Below are positions 53,595 to 62,754 of a stretch of DNA of 64,000 nucleotides, piece by piece (within the stretch, counting starts at the first letter, position 1; each line of letters begins with the position of its first letter). Position numbers and translations under genes: made by a program. The notes beneath the pieces were generated by a model. It searched no databases and had not been told where the DNA came from. It saw nothing but the letters and a program-made list of their open reading frames with translations. Source of the stretch: an uncultured Kordiimonas sp. (GTDB lineage Bacteria > Pseudomonadota > Alphaproteobacteria > Sphingomonadales > Kordiimonadaceae); assembly GCA_947503575.1 (NCBI GenBank), contig CANNDZ010000001.1:1178001-1242000 (forward strand). Reading direction: 5' to 3'.

Positions 53595-54767
53595 ATGGCT
53601 TTGGATTTTGATAGCGCGCGCCTGCCTAACCCGTATCTGACGGAAGATCATCACGCGTGGCGCGATCAGCTCAGGCGGTTCATTGACAAGGAAATCATGC
53701 CGTTCGCGGACGAGTGGGACGAGGATGGTCATATCCCGGACGCCCTGTGGCCCAAAGCAGCAGACCTTGGCTTGCTGGGGCTTGGTTACCCGGAAGAATT
53801 TGGCGGCGTGTCCGAGGGCATCAGCATTTGGCACAAAAACATTGTTAACGAGGAGCTGGCCCGCATCGGTGCGGGCGGTATCCCGGCCTCCCTAATGGTG
53901 CATGGCATTGGCTTGCCACCCGTGATCAATTTTGCCCAGGACCATATCAAAGAGATGGTGGCACCACCGGTTTTACAGGGTCAGAAAAACATCTCGCTTG
54001 GCATTACTGAACCCGGCGCTGGTTCCGATGTGGCGCAGCTTTCCACGACGGCAGTGCGCGACGGCGATCATTATGTGGTCAACGGCTCCAAAACCTACAT
54101 CACGGGTGGGATGCGGGCCGATTGGGTAACAACCGCTGTGCGCACCGGCGGCGCAGGGGCGGGCGGCGTGTCGACGCTATTGATCCCGACCGACAGCAAG
54201 GGTTTTTCGCGCACACCTTTGGACAAAAAACAGGGCTGGTGGGCGTCCGATACCGCAACGCTGTATTTCGATAATGTGCGCGTGCCGGTGGATCACCTTA
54301 TCGGCTCTGAAAATCAGGGTTTTGCTGTGATCATGCGCAACTTCAACTTTGAACGCATGGCCATGAGCGTGTCTATGGCCGCATCTGCGCGGGTATGCCT
54401 AGAGGAAGCGGTCAATTGGGCGCGGGACCGCAAAACTTTTGGCAAGCGGCTCGCCGACCATCAGGTGATCCGACATAAAATTGCTGACATGAAAATGCGC
54501 ATCAATGCCACCGAAGCCTATATCCAGATCATTTCCAAACAGATGGAAGACGGCGTTGAACCGGCAGGCGATATCGCCTTGTTGAAAGTGCAATGCAGCC
54601 AGACCATGGAATATTGCGCCCGCGAAGCGATGCAGATTCTAGGCGGTATTGGCTACATGCGCGGCAACCGTGTTGAACGTATCTACCGGGAAGTGCGCGT
54701 GAATGCCATTGGTGGTGGCTCGGAAGAAGTTATGCGTGATCTGGCGTCGCGCCAATACGGCCTTTAG
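53595..54767 (+). CDS. Acyl-CoA dehydrogenase 1 (citronellyl/isovaleryl-type)
   Basis: A 390-aa FAD-dependent acyl-CoA dehydrogenase. ITEPGAGSDVAQLSTTA (about 138-154) and YITGGMRADWVTT are the first signature, and the C-terminal GGIGYMRGNRVERIYREVRVNAIGGGSEEVM the second. The catalytic base of the family would sit near the C-terminal helix; position of Glu is not certain from sequence alone. A ribosome site (GGGGAGAG) precedes the ATG. It lies in the unit of CoA-thioester genes and may act on the first desaturation step. Confidence 0.93.
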   Translation: MALDFDSARLPNPYLTEDHHAWRDQLRRFIDKEIMPFADEWDEDGHIPDALWPKAADLGLLGLGYPEEFGGVSEGISIWHKNIVNEELARIGAGGIPASLMVHGIGLPPVINFAQDHIKEMVAPPVLQGQKNISLGITEPGAGSDVAQLSTTAVRDGDHYVVNGSKTYITGGMRADWVTTAVRTGGAGAGGVSTLLIPTDSKGFSRTPLDKKQGWWASDTATLYFDNVRVPVDHLIGSENQGFAVIMRNFNFERMAMSVSMAASARVCLEEAVNWARDRKTFGKRLADHQVIRHKIADMKMRINATEAYIQIISKQMEDGVEPAGDIALLKVQCSQTMEYCAREAMQILGGIGYMRGNRVERIYREVRVNAIGGGSEEVMRDLASRQYGL

Positions 54768-54777
54768 GGAGGTATCC

Positions 54778-55407
54778 ATGAAGCTTTGGCACTGTCACAA
54801 TGCCCGGTCGCTCCGGCCACTTTGGGCGTTGGAAGAAATGGGTCTTGAGTATGAGCTTGAGGTGCTGCCGTTTCCGCCGCGCATTTTCAAAAAAGAGTTC
54901 CTCGGCGAGAACGTTCTTGGCACCGTACCGTACTTTGTGGACGGCGACATGACGATGACGGAATCTTCAGGCATTTGCCACTATCTGGTGGAAAAGTATG
55001 ATCAACGCGTCTTTGGGCTGACGCCGAAGGATGCAGAGTACGGCGATTATCTGAACTGGCTGTATCACAGTGATGCGACGCTGACGTTTCCGCAAACCAT
55101 TGTGCTGCGTTACACGATGCTGGAGCAGGGCGACCGGCGCTTGCCGCAGGCGGCAGAAGACTATGCCGCATGGTATATCGCGCGCTTGCGCAGGCTGGAT
55201 GCCCATATCGAGACGCGCGAATTTTTGTGCGATGGCCGCTTTACCATCGCCGATATTGCTGTTGGCTATGCCTTGCATCTGGGGCAATCGCTTGGCCTTG
55301 ATGACCGCTATACCCCGCAGGTTAAAGACTATCTTGCCCGCTTGCAGGCGCGGCCTGCGTTCAAACGCGCCGCCGCACTCGGCGCAGAGACAAGTGTATT
55401 CAAGTAG
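54778..55407 (+). CDS. Glutathione S-transferase-like protein
   Basis: A 209-aa GST: thioredoxin-like N-terminal domain (MKLWHCHNARSLRPLWALEEMG, with GTVPYFVDGDMTMTESSGICHYL at about 50-72, the glutathione contact) and an all-helical C-terminal domain ending with a RFTIADIAVGYAL motif. The ATG at 54778 follows GGGAGG; a frame upstream within the dehydrogenase gene is not real. Between two acyl-CoA dehydrogenase genes it may protect from reactive enoyl-CoA intermediates, but its substrate is unknown. Confidence 0.9.
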   Translation: MKLWHCHNARSLRPLWALEEMGLEYELEVLPFPPRIFKKEFLGENVLGTVPYFVDGDMTMTESSGICHYLVEKYDQRVFGLTPKDAEYGDYLNWLYHSDATLTFPQTIVLRYTMLEQGDRRLPQAAEDYAAWYIARLRRLDAHIETREFLCDGRFTIADIAVGYALHLGQSLGLDDRYTPQVKDYLARLQARPAFKRAAALGAETSVFK

Positions 55408-55415
55408 GAGTTCCC

Positions 55416-56576
55416 ATGCGTTTTACCGAAGAACATAATGCCATCCGCAACACGGTGGCGCAGTTTGTTGAAAAAGAGATCAACCCTCATGTGGATGAAT
55501 GGGAGGCCGCAGGCATTTTCCCCGCCCATGAAGTTTTCAAAAAACTGGGTGATCTGGGCATGCTGGGTATCCACAAGCCGGTTGAGTATGGCGGCCTTGG
55601 CCTTGATTACAGCTACCAAACCGTGTTTGCCGAAGAAATTGGCGCTATCCGCTGTGGCGGCGTGCCCATGGGCATTGGCGTGCAGACGGACATGGCGACG
55701 CCTGCGCTCGCTCGATTTGGTAGTGATGAATTGAAACGCGATTTCCTGGCACCGTCCATCACCGGGGAGGCGGTGTTTTCCATTGGAGTCAGCGAACCGC
55801 ACGCCGGGTCTGATGTGGCGGCTATTAAAACGTCCGCCCGTAAGGACGGCGACGATTACGTGATCAACGGCACCAAAATGTGGATTACCAACTCGACTCA
55901 GGCGGATTATCTATGTCTTCTGGTGAACACCAGCGATGACCCGATGCACAAAAATAAATCTCTGGTGATTGTGCCGACAAACACCCCCGGCGTCAGCTTT
56001 TCGGAACCTCTTAACAAGCTCGGCATGCGTTCGAGCGATACCGCGCAGATTTTCTTTGATGATGTGCGGGTGCCGCAGCGCTACCGCATTGGTGCGGAAG
56101 GCGCAGGCTTCACCTACCAGATGGTGCAGTTTCAGGAAGAGCGGGTTTTTGCCGCCGCCAACACCCTGAAGGGGATGGAGAACAGCATCAATGACACGAT
56201 TGAGTACACCCGCGACCGCAAGGCGTTTGGGCAATCCATTCTGGACAATCAGGTCGTGCATTTTCGGCTGGCGGAACTGCAAACTGAAGTCGAGATGCTG
56301 CGGGCGCTCACTTATGATGCGGTCGAGGGATATATCCACGGCGATGATGTAACCTTGAAGGCATCTATGGCGAAGCTGAAAGCGGGTCGGTTGGCGCGTG
56401 AAGTGAACGACGCCTGCCTGCAGTATTGGGGCGGTCAGGGCTTTATGTGGGACAGCGGTATTGCCCGCGCCTACCGCGACAGCCGCCTTGGTTCCATCGG
56501 CGGCGGTGCGGACGAGGTGATGCTGGGCATCATTTGCAAATATATGGGCACGCTACCGGCGCGTCGCCGGGATTAG
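55416..56576 (+). CDS. Acyl-CoA dehydrogenase 2 (citronellyl/isovaleryl-type)
   Basis: A 386-aa FAD-dependent acyl-CoA dehydrogenase distinct from the first one. VSEPHAGSDVAAIKTSA (about 125-141) and WITNSTQADYLCLLVNT are the first family signature; YWGGQGFMWDSGIARAYRDSRLGSIGGGADEVM is the second. It lies 8 bp after the GST gene. In Atu-like pathways an enzyme like this oxidises citronellyl-CoA to geranyl-CoA; here only the family is certain. Confidence 0.93.
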   Translation: MRFTEEHNAIRNTVAQFVEKEINPHVDEWEAAGIFPAHEVFKKLGDLGMLGIHKPVEYGGLGLDYSYQTVFAEEIGAIRCGGVPMGIGVQTDMATPALARFGSDELKRDFLAPSITGEAVFSIGVSEPHAGSDVAAIKTSARKDGDDYVINGTKMWITNSTQADYLCLLVNTSDDPMHKNKSLVIVPTNTPGVSFSEPLNKLGMRSSDTAQIFFDDVRVPQRYRIGAEGAGFTYQMVQFQEERVFAAANTLKGMENSINDTIEYTRDRKAFGQSILDNQVVHFRLAELQTEVEMLRALTYDAVEGYIHGDDVTLKASMAKLKAGRLAREVNDACLQYWGGQGFMWDSGIARAYRDSRLGSIGGGADEVMLGIICKYMGTLPARRRD

Positions 56577-56585
56577 AGGCGCGTC

Positions 56586-58199
56586 ATGGCCATTTTAGAA
56601 ACACAGTTGGCTTCCAATACGGACGCTTACCGCGAAAACCACGCCACCATGCTGGCTGCGGTTGAGGAATTTCGTGCCATCGAGCGGCTGGTGATTGAAA
56701 AGGCAGAGGAAAAAGCCCCGCGTTACATCAAACGCGGGTTTTTGCCGCCGCGTGAGCGGCTGAATTTGCTGCTGGACCCCGGCGCACCGTTTCTGGAGCT
56801 GTCGACATTGTGTGGTTATATGCAGCAGGGCGACCGTGACGGCAGTGGTGCCGGTGGAAGCTGTATCGCGGGCATTGGTTTCGTTGGCGGCGTGCGTGTG
56901 ATGGTAATGGCGGATGATTATCTGACCAAAGGCGGAACGATCACGGAGCTGGCGGGCAAAAAACGCCGTCGCATGCTGGATTTGGCGCTTGAAAACAAAC
57001 TGCCGCTCATCACGCTGGCGCAATCAGGTGGCGGCGACTTGAAGTCCCTCGGTGATTTTTTTGGGCCGTCTGGCGGCGGGTTTGCCATGCAGTCGCGCCT
57101 TTCGGCGGCGGGTATTCCGCAAATAACGGTGGTGCATGGCAGCGCCACGGCAGGCGGGGCGTATCAGCCCGGTCTGTCGGATTATGTGGTGATGATCCGC
57201 AAGCAATCGACCGTATATCTTGCGGGGCCACCACTTCTGAAGGCTGCGACCGGCGAGATTGCCACCGACGAAGAAATTGGTGGTGCTGAAATGCACGCCG
57301 AAGTCGCTGGAACGGCCGATTATCTGGCGGAAAATGATGCGGACGGTGTGCGCATTGCGCGGGAGATTGTGGGCAAGCTGGGCTGGAACGAAGACCAGCC
57401 GACGCCGCCAAAGCGCACGTTTAAAGACCCGCTCTACCCTGCCGAAGACCTTTTGGGCCTGGTGCCGGTGGACCCAAAAACGCCCTACGATGTGCGGGAG
57501 ATAACCGCGCGCATCGCAGACGGCTCTGACTTTCTTGAGTTTAAGGCAGATTTTGACGCAGGCACCGTGTGCGGCCAGGTTGAAATTGAAGGCATGGCCT
57601 GTGGTGTGATTGGCAATAATGCGCCGATCACGGCACGGGGCGCTGCCAAGGCGGCGCAGTTTATCCAGCTTTGTGAGCAGGCGGGCTCGCCGATCCTGTT
57701 TTTGCACAACACCACCGGCTTTCTGGTGGGCACCGAAGCCGAGCAGGCGGGCATCATCAAACACGGGGCCAAGCTTATTCAGGCGGTGACCAATGCGCGG
57801 GTGCCAAAGGTCAGCGTGGTGGTTGGCGGGTCATACGGCGCGGGCAACTATGCCATGTGCGGGCGCGGCATGGACCCGCGGTTTATGTTTGCCTGGCCCA
57901 GAAGCGTTGTGTCTGTCATGGGCCCGGCGCAGGCGGGTAGTGTGATGCGCCAGGTTGGGGAAGCCAAAATGGCGCGCCACGGTGCCGTGAACCATGAGCT
58001 GCTGGACGCGATGGAAAAGGACGTGGTGGACACAATGGAGGCCAAGTCCCGCGCGCTCGCCAACACAGCGCGCCTGTGGGATGATGGCATGATTGACCCG
58101 CGTGACACCCGCGCGGTGGTTGCGTTTGCCCTGTCGGTTTGCCGGGAAGCAGACCGCAGGCAGTTGAACAGCAACACGTTCGGCGTGGCGCGGCTTTAG
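56586..58199 (+). CDS. Acyl-CoA carboxylase carboxyltransferase (beta) subunit
   Basis: A 537-aa carboxyltransferase of biotin-dependent acyl-CoA carboxylases, with two crotonase-like halves. The N-terminal half has GGGSCIAGIGFV-like (GAGGSCIAGI) and GSATAGGAYQPGLSDYVVM stretches; the C-terminal half has NNTTGFLVGTEAEQAGIIKHGAKL-like and VVGGSYGAGNYAMCGRG motifs. It is nearest to methylcrotonyl-CoA and geranyl-CoA carboxylases; the two cannot be told apart by eye. It is paired with the biotin carboxylase subunit encoded two genes on. Confidence 0.93.
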   Translation: MAILETQLASNTDAYRENHATMLAAVEEFRAIERLVIEKAEEKAPRYIKRGFLPPRERLNLLLDPGAPFLELSTLCGYMQQGDRDGSGAGGSCIAGIGFVGGVRVMVMADDYLTKGGTITELAGKKRRRMLDLALENKLPLITLAQSGGGDLKSLGDFFGPSGGGFAMQSRLSAAGIPQITVVHGSATAGGAYQPGLSDYVVMIRKQSTVYLAGPPLLKAATGEIATDEEIGGAEMHAEVAGTADYLAENDADGVRIAREIVGKLGWNEDQPTPPKRTFKDPLYPAEDLLGLVPVDPKTPYDVREITARIADGSDFLEFKADFDAGTVCGQVEIEGMACGVIGNNAPITARGAAKAAQFIQLCEQAGSPILFLHNTTGFLVGTEAEQAGIIKHGAKLIQAVTNARVPKVSVVVGGSYGAGNYAMCGRGMDPRFMFAWPRSVVSVMGPAQAGSVMRQVGEAKMARHGAVNHELLDAMEKDVVDTMEAKSRALANTARLWDDGMIDPRDTRAVVAFALSVCREADRRQLNSNTFGVARL

Positions 58200-58208
58200 G
58201 GGGTAGAT

Positions 58209-59018
58209 ATGACATTACCAGAGTGTGAAACCCTTATAGTAAAGCGCGATGGCGGCGTGCTGCACATCACGCTAAACCGGCCAGAAAAGCGCAACGCCAT
58301 GAATGACACGATGGTGCACGAACTGCGCGGCGTGTTCGCCAGCATTCATGATGACCGGACGGTGCGTGCTGTCGTGCTCAGAGGCGCGGAAGGCAATTTT
58401 TGTTCAGGTGGCGATATTTCGGGCATGAATGACCGGTCCGCCCCCGGCGCGGACGCGAAAACTGTGATGTGGGACTTTAACCGCAGTTTTGGCCGCATGA
58501 TCACGGAAGTGAACGCCGCCCCGCAGGTGGTGATTGCCTGCCTTGAAGGGGCTGTGCTGGGCGGCGGTTTTGGCCTTGCCTGCATTTCTGATGTGGCGAT
58601 TGCTGACGCGGCGGCCAGGTTCGGCATGCCGGAAACCGGGCTGGGCATTATCCCGGCGCAGATCGCGCCGTTTGTGGTCAAGCGTATTGGTCTGACGCAG
58701 GCGCGCAAGCTGGCGCTGCTGGGGGATTGGGTAACAGGTGCGCAGGCAGAAGGGCTGGGCCTTGTGCATCTGGTGGCAGACGGTGCAGAGGCAATGGAAT
58801 TGGCGCTTGCACGCGTGCTGAAGGGTGTAAAGCGCACGGCGCCTGGCGCCAACGCGCTCACGAAAAAACTGCTGTTGGCGGTGGATGAAATGGAACATGA
58901 AGCCCTGCTTGATCAGGCTGCGGACTGGTTCGCCGACGCGCTGGGCAGTGATGAGGGGGCGGAAGGCACGCGCGCCTTTGTTGAAAAACGCAAACCGAAC
59001 TGGGCGCAGGAGGACTGA
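58209..59018 (+). CDS. Enoyl-CoA hydratase/isomerase family protein
   Basis: A 269-aa crotonase-fold protein. LNRPEKRNAMNDTM at about 17-30 and the oxyanion segments GAEGNFCSGGDISGM (about 57-71) and GAVLGGGFGLACISDVAIAD (about 115-134) are visible. FGMPETGLGIIPAQIAPFVVKRIG holds the region of the second acidic residue. Its place between the two carboxylase subunits mirrors AtuE or LiuC, which hydrate the product of carboxylation. It lies 9 bp after the beta subunit and 3 bp before the alpha subunit. Confidence 0.92.
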   Translation: MTLPECETLIVKRDGGVLHITLNRPEKRNAMNDTMVHELRGVFASIHDDRTVRAVVLRGAEGNFCSGGDISGMNDRSAPGADAKTVMWDFNRSFGRMITEVNAAPQVVIACLEGAVLGGGFGLACISDVAIADAAARFGMPETGLGIIPAQIAPFVVKRIGLTQARKLALLGDWVTGAQAEGLGLVHLVADGAEAMELALARVLKGVKRTAPGANALTKKLLLAVDEMEHEALLDQAADWFADALGSDEGAEGTRAFVEKRKPNWAQED

Positions 59019-59021
59019 CAC

Positions 59022-60977
59022 ATGGAAAAGATCCTGATTGCCAACCGGGGCGAAATTGCCGTTCGGATTATCAAAACCGCACGGAGCGAAGGCTACCGCA
59101 CCGTTGCGGTGTATAGCGAAGCAGATGCGGGGGCTTTGCATGTAAAGATGGCGGATGAAGCGGTGTGCATCGGCCCCGCGCCTGTGGGGAAAAGCTATCT
59201 GTGCGGCGACAAAATCATTGATGCAGCTAAGCGCACAGGCGCGGATGGCATTCATCCGGGCTATGGATTTCTGTCTGAAAACGCGGGGTTTGCCCGCGCT
59301 TGCGCCGAGGCGGGCATCACTTTTATTGGTCCGTCGCCAGACGCCATTGAACTGATGGGCAGCAAGCGCCTGTCGAAGCTCGCGATGATTGAGGCCGATG
59401 TGCCTTGCGTGCCTGGTTACAGCGGGGCGGACCAGGCTGATGAAACGCTGGTAGTGGAGGCCGATAAAATCGGCTACCCGCTGATGATCAAGGCGTCGGC
59501 TGGCGGTGGTGGGCGCGGTATGCGGCTCGTGGAACGCGCGGATGATCTTTTGGCCGGTCTTTCAACCGCGCGGTCCGAAGCACAAAATGCCTTCGGTAGC
59601 GGCGAACTGATCCTTGAAAAAGCAGTCATCGAGCCGCGCCACATTGAAATTCAGGTGTTTGGCGACAGCCATGGCACCATCGTGCATTTGTTTGAGCGGG
59701 ACTGCTCGATCCAGCGCCGCCACCAAAAGGTGGTTGAGGAAGCTCCAAGCCCCTTTATGACGGATGAGCTGCGCGCCGCGATGACCGAAGCCGCGATTAA
59801 TGCAGCCAAGGCCTGCAACTATGTGGGGGCTGGCACGGTCGAATTTCTGGTGGATGCCGACCGCAATTTCTATTTCCTGGAGATGAATACCCGCCTGCAG
59901 GTAGAGCACCCGGTGACAGAGCTGGTGACAGGCGTTGACCTTGTCGCCTGGCAGCTTGCTGTTGCCCAAGGGGAGCCGCTGCCGCTCAGCCAGGAGCAGA
60001 TAACCCTGTCCGGTCATGCGATAGAGGTTCGGCTTTATGCCGAAGACCCGGCGGATGGTTTCCTGCCACAAACGGGCACTGTTCATCATTGGTCTGTGCC
60101 ACAGCGAACAGGTGTGAGGGTGGACACGGGTATTGAGACAGGAGCCACCGTTTCCGCCAACTATGACCCGATGCTGGCAAAAATTATCGGGTATGGGGAT
60201 AGCCGCGCAGCAGCCCTCAGGCGGATCAAGTCCGGGCTGGATGATACCCTTTTGCTAGGTGTCACCCACAACCGGGCTTTTCTCAAACACACCGTGTCGA
60301 TCCCGGCATTTGCAAACGGGCAGGCCACAACTGCCTTTTTGCATGAGCACGCAGAAACCTTCAAGCAGCAGCAAAATACAGCACATACTTTTGCCTGTGC
60401 GGCGCTTGTATTGTTTGCAGGCAATTCTGCCCCGGCTGCAACACGTTGGGATAGCGCGGCAGGAAGCAGCGCACAGTTTGCGTTTGATAATGGCGATGAA
60501 CCGGTTGCCGTTTCGGTGGTGCAGCGCGGTGCGGACTATACGGTCACCGTTGGTGAACAAAGCATTCACTTTTCGGGTCCCGTATTCAGCGCCAACCATT
60601 GCACCGTTGAGGAAGAGGGCATCAGGCTAACATTTGCCTTTGCGCGTGATGGTCAAACCGTTTTTCTGGATGGTTCAGCCGGCCACCTTGCGCTGCGCAA
60701 CATCACGCATGACCCGGCGTCAGCCAGTGGCGGCGCGGCGGATGGTCAGATCAAAGCCCCGATGGACGGCGCGATCGTTAACGTGAAAGTCGCGGTGGGC
60801 GATACAGTCAAAAAAGGCGATGTGTTGATCATTATGGAAGCCATGAAAATGGAACATTCTATGAAAGCGATGATGGACGGTGTTGTCGAGGCCGTTGGTG
60901 CCCAACAAGGCGATCAGGTCAAAAGCAAACAGATACTTGCCACAATCAAGAGCGATGAGGGGGCAGATGATGTCTGA
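59022..60977 (+). CDS. Acyl-CoA carboxylase biotin carboxylase/BCCP (alpha) subunit
   Basis: A 651-aa alpha subunit: biotin carboxylase (about 1-445; ATP-grasp loop KASAGGGGRGMRLVE near residue 163, EMNTRLQVEHPVTE near 290), a less conserved BT linker and a C-terminal biotinyl domain (about 575-645) with the biotin lysine K609 in EAMKMEH. It supplies carboxybiotin to the carboxyltransferase. The stop overlaps the next gene by about 11 bp. With the beta subunit and hydratase it forms a methylcrotonyl- or geranyl-CoA carboxylase module. Confidence 0.94.
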   Translation: MEKILIANRGEIAVRIIKTARSEGYRTVAVYSEADAGALHVKMADEAVCIGPAPVGKSYLCGDKIIDAAKRTGADGIHPGYGFLSENAGFARACAEAGITFIGPSPDAIELMGSKRLSKLAMIEADVPCVPGYSGADQADETLVVEADKIGYPLMIKASAGGGGRGMRLVERADDLLAGLSTARSEAQNAFGSGELILEKAVIEPRHIEIQVFGDSHGTIVHLFERDCSIQRRHQKVVEEAPSPFMTDELRAAMTEAAINAAKACNYVGAGTVEFLVDADRNFYFLEMNTRLQVEHPVTELVTGVDLVAWQLAVAQGEPLPLSQEQITLSGHAIEVRLYAEDPADGFLPQTGTVHHWSVPQRTGVRVDTGIETGATVSANYDPMLAKIIGYGDSRAAALRRIKSGLDDTLLLGVTHNRAFLKHTVSIPAFANGQATTAFLHEHAETFKQQQNTAHTFACAALVLFAGNSAPAATRWDSAAGSSAQFAFDNGDEPVAVSVVQRGADYTVTVGEQSIHFSGPVFSANHCTVEEEGIRLTFAFARDGQTVFLDGSAGHLALRNITHDPASASGGAADGQIKAPMDGAIVNVKVAVGDTVKKGDVLIIMEAMKMEHSMKAMMDGVVEAVGAQQGDQVKSKQILATIKSDEGADDV

Positions 60978-62754
60978 CAAAATTATACGCATCGGCGGCG
61001 CGTCCGCCTTTTACGGTGACAGCCAGCTTGCCGCCCGGCAGCTCGTGGACAAGGGTGACGTGGACTATCTGATTTTTGACTATCTGGCCGAAGTGACGAT
61101 GGCCATTCTGGCACGCGCTCACATGCGCGACCCCAACTTTGGCTATGCTGTAGATTTTGTTACTGTAGCCATGAAAGACGTGCTGGCGGACTGTGCAAAA
61201 AAAGGCATCAAGGTTGTCGCAAACGCGGGCGGCGTGAATGTACCAGGTTGCATTAAGGCACTGGAAGAATTGTGCACAGCACAATGCCTTAACCTTACAA
61301 TCGCAGGTGTTTACGGTGATGACGTATCAGACCGTGCGCCTGAAATGGTGCAAGCCGGCATGCCGGATATCGACACCGGTAAGTCGCTGCCTGATAAGCT
61401 TGCAAGCGCAAACGCCTACCTGGGTGCGCAGCCAATTGCGGATGCCTTGGCGGCTGGTGCCAATGTGGTGGTGACAGGCCGGGTCGTGGACAGTGCGCTG
61501 GTGTTAGGGCCGCTTGTCCATGAATTTGGCTGGTCGATGACCGACTATGACAAGCTGGCGCAAGGCTCGCTTGCGGGCCATGTGCTTGAGTGCGGCGCAC
61601 AGTGTGCGGGTGGCAATTTCACGGACTGGCACTTGGTACCCGACTATGCCGATATCAGCTACCCGGTTGCGGCGATAGAGGCAGACGGCAGCTTTACAGT
61701 TGGCATTCCGCCAGAAACCGGCGGGCTCGTGAGCCGGGGCACCGTCGGCGAACAGATACTCTATGAAATTGGCGATCCTGCCAATTACCTGCTGCCGGAT
61801 GTTGCGTGCGATTTCACGGGTGTTGAGCTGAGCGAAGTTGGCAAAGACCGCGTGCGCGTTTCGGGTGCAAAAGGCCGGGCACCGGGCCTGGACTACAAAG
61901 TCTGCGCGACGTATGTGGATGGTTTTCGCCTGATGGGGTGTTATTTCCTGGCAGGGCCGCGTAGTGCAGAAAAGGCGCGCACAGGCGCAGATGCCTGGAT
62001 CAGACGCGTGCGTAAGGCTTTTGAGGAACGCGGCATACAAGACTTCCGTGACGTGTCCATTGAGGTTGTCGGTGCAGAAGCCGTCTATGGCCCCCATGCA
62101 CAGGCGAACGACACTCGGGAAGTCATGTGCAAATTTGGCCTGCATCACGATGATCCGAAGGCACTGGCGTTTGCATCGGCGGAGCTGGCATATCTGGGCA
62201 CATCTGGCACACCGGGCATGAGCGGCCTTGGCGGCGGGCGGTTCAAGCCGCAGCCTCTGATGCGCATCCATTCCGGCCTGATGAAAAAGTCAACCGTGCC
62301 AGTAAAGGTTCAGGTGGGGGACGCGATCATTGCAGAAGAACCGTATGACGTGGGCGAAACGTCCGACCTGGCAAATGGTCCGGCGATGCCCATTGCGCCC
62401 GCTGATGTTCAACCCGATTGGGTGGAAGTACCGCTGGAAAAACTGTGTTATGCGCGCAGCGGCGACAAAGGCAACAAAGCCAACGTGGGACTGATGGTGC
62501 GCGATCCTAAATATCTGCCTATTTTGGAAGGGCAGGTCACAGCAGACGCTGTTTCCACCTATTTTAGCCATTTGGTATACGGAAGTGTATCGCGCTATGC
62601 CTTGCCCGGATTTGGGGCCTATAATTTCCTGATGACCGAAGCGCTGGGCGGCGGCGCAACGGCCTCTATCCGCATGGATAGCCAAGGCAAGGCTTATGGT
62701 CAGATGCTGCTGTCGATGCCTGTGAAAGTGCCGCCGGAGTGGGGCCTCGCTTAA
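60967..62754 (+). CDS. AtuA-like protein (DUF1446 with C-terminal ferredoxin-like domain)
   Basis: A 595-aa protein of the acyclic-terpene-utilisation AtuA family. Residues about 5-450 form DUF1446 (IRIGGASAFYGDS, NAGGVNVPGC, GRVVDSALVLGPLVHEFGW, GTSGTPGMSGL), and residues about 480-590 the C-terminal AtuA-like domain (VPLEKLCYARSGDKGNKANVGL). The biochemical function of AtuA is not established. It starts 10 bp before the end of the carboxylase alpha gene, supporting one operon. Its presence is the best hint that the substrate is an isoprenoid or branched acid. Confidence 0.9.
   Translation: MMSDKIIRIGGASAFYGDSQLAARQLVDKGDVDYLIFDYLAEVTMAILARAHMRDPNFGYAVDFVTVAMKDVLADCAKKGIKVVANAGGVNVPGCIKALEELCTAQCLNLTIAGVYGDDVSDRAPEMVQAGMPDIDTGKSLPDKLASANAYLGAQPIADALAAGANVVVTGRVVDSALVLGPLVHEFGWSMTDYDKLAQGSLAGHVLECGAQCAGGNFTDWHLVPDYADISYPVAAIEADGSFTVGIPPETGGLVSRGTVGEQILYEIGDPANYLLPDVACDFTGVELSEVGKDRVRVSGAKGRAPGLDYKVCATYVDGFRLMGCYFLAGPRSAEKARTGADAWIRRVRKAFEERGIQDFRDVSIEVVGAEAVYGPHAQANDTREVMCKFGLHHDDPKALAFASAELAYLGTSGTPGMSGLGGGRFKPQPLMRIHSGLMKKSTVPVKVQVGDAIIAEEPYDVGETSDLANGPAMPIAPADVQPDWVEVPLEKLCYARSGDKGNKANVGLMVRDPKYLPILEGQVTADAVSTYFSHLVYGSVSRYALPGFGAYNFLMTEALGGGATASIRMDSQGKAYGQMLLSMPVKVPPEWGLA

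Noticed and set aside
57024-57764. Minus-strand frame of 246 codons opposite the carboxyltransferase
   Set aside because: Shadow of a conserved gene, with no family resemblance.
61504-62271. Minus-strand frame of 255 codons opposite the AtuA-like gene
   Set aside because: Antisense shadow; the plus frame carries all DUF1446 motifs.
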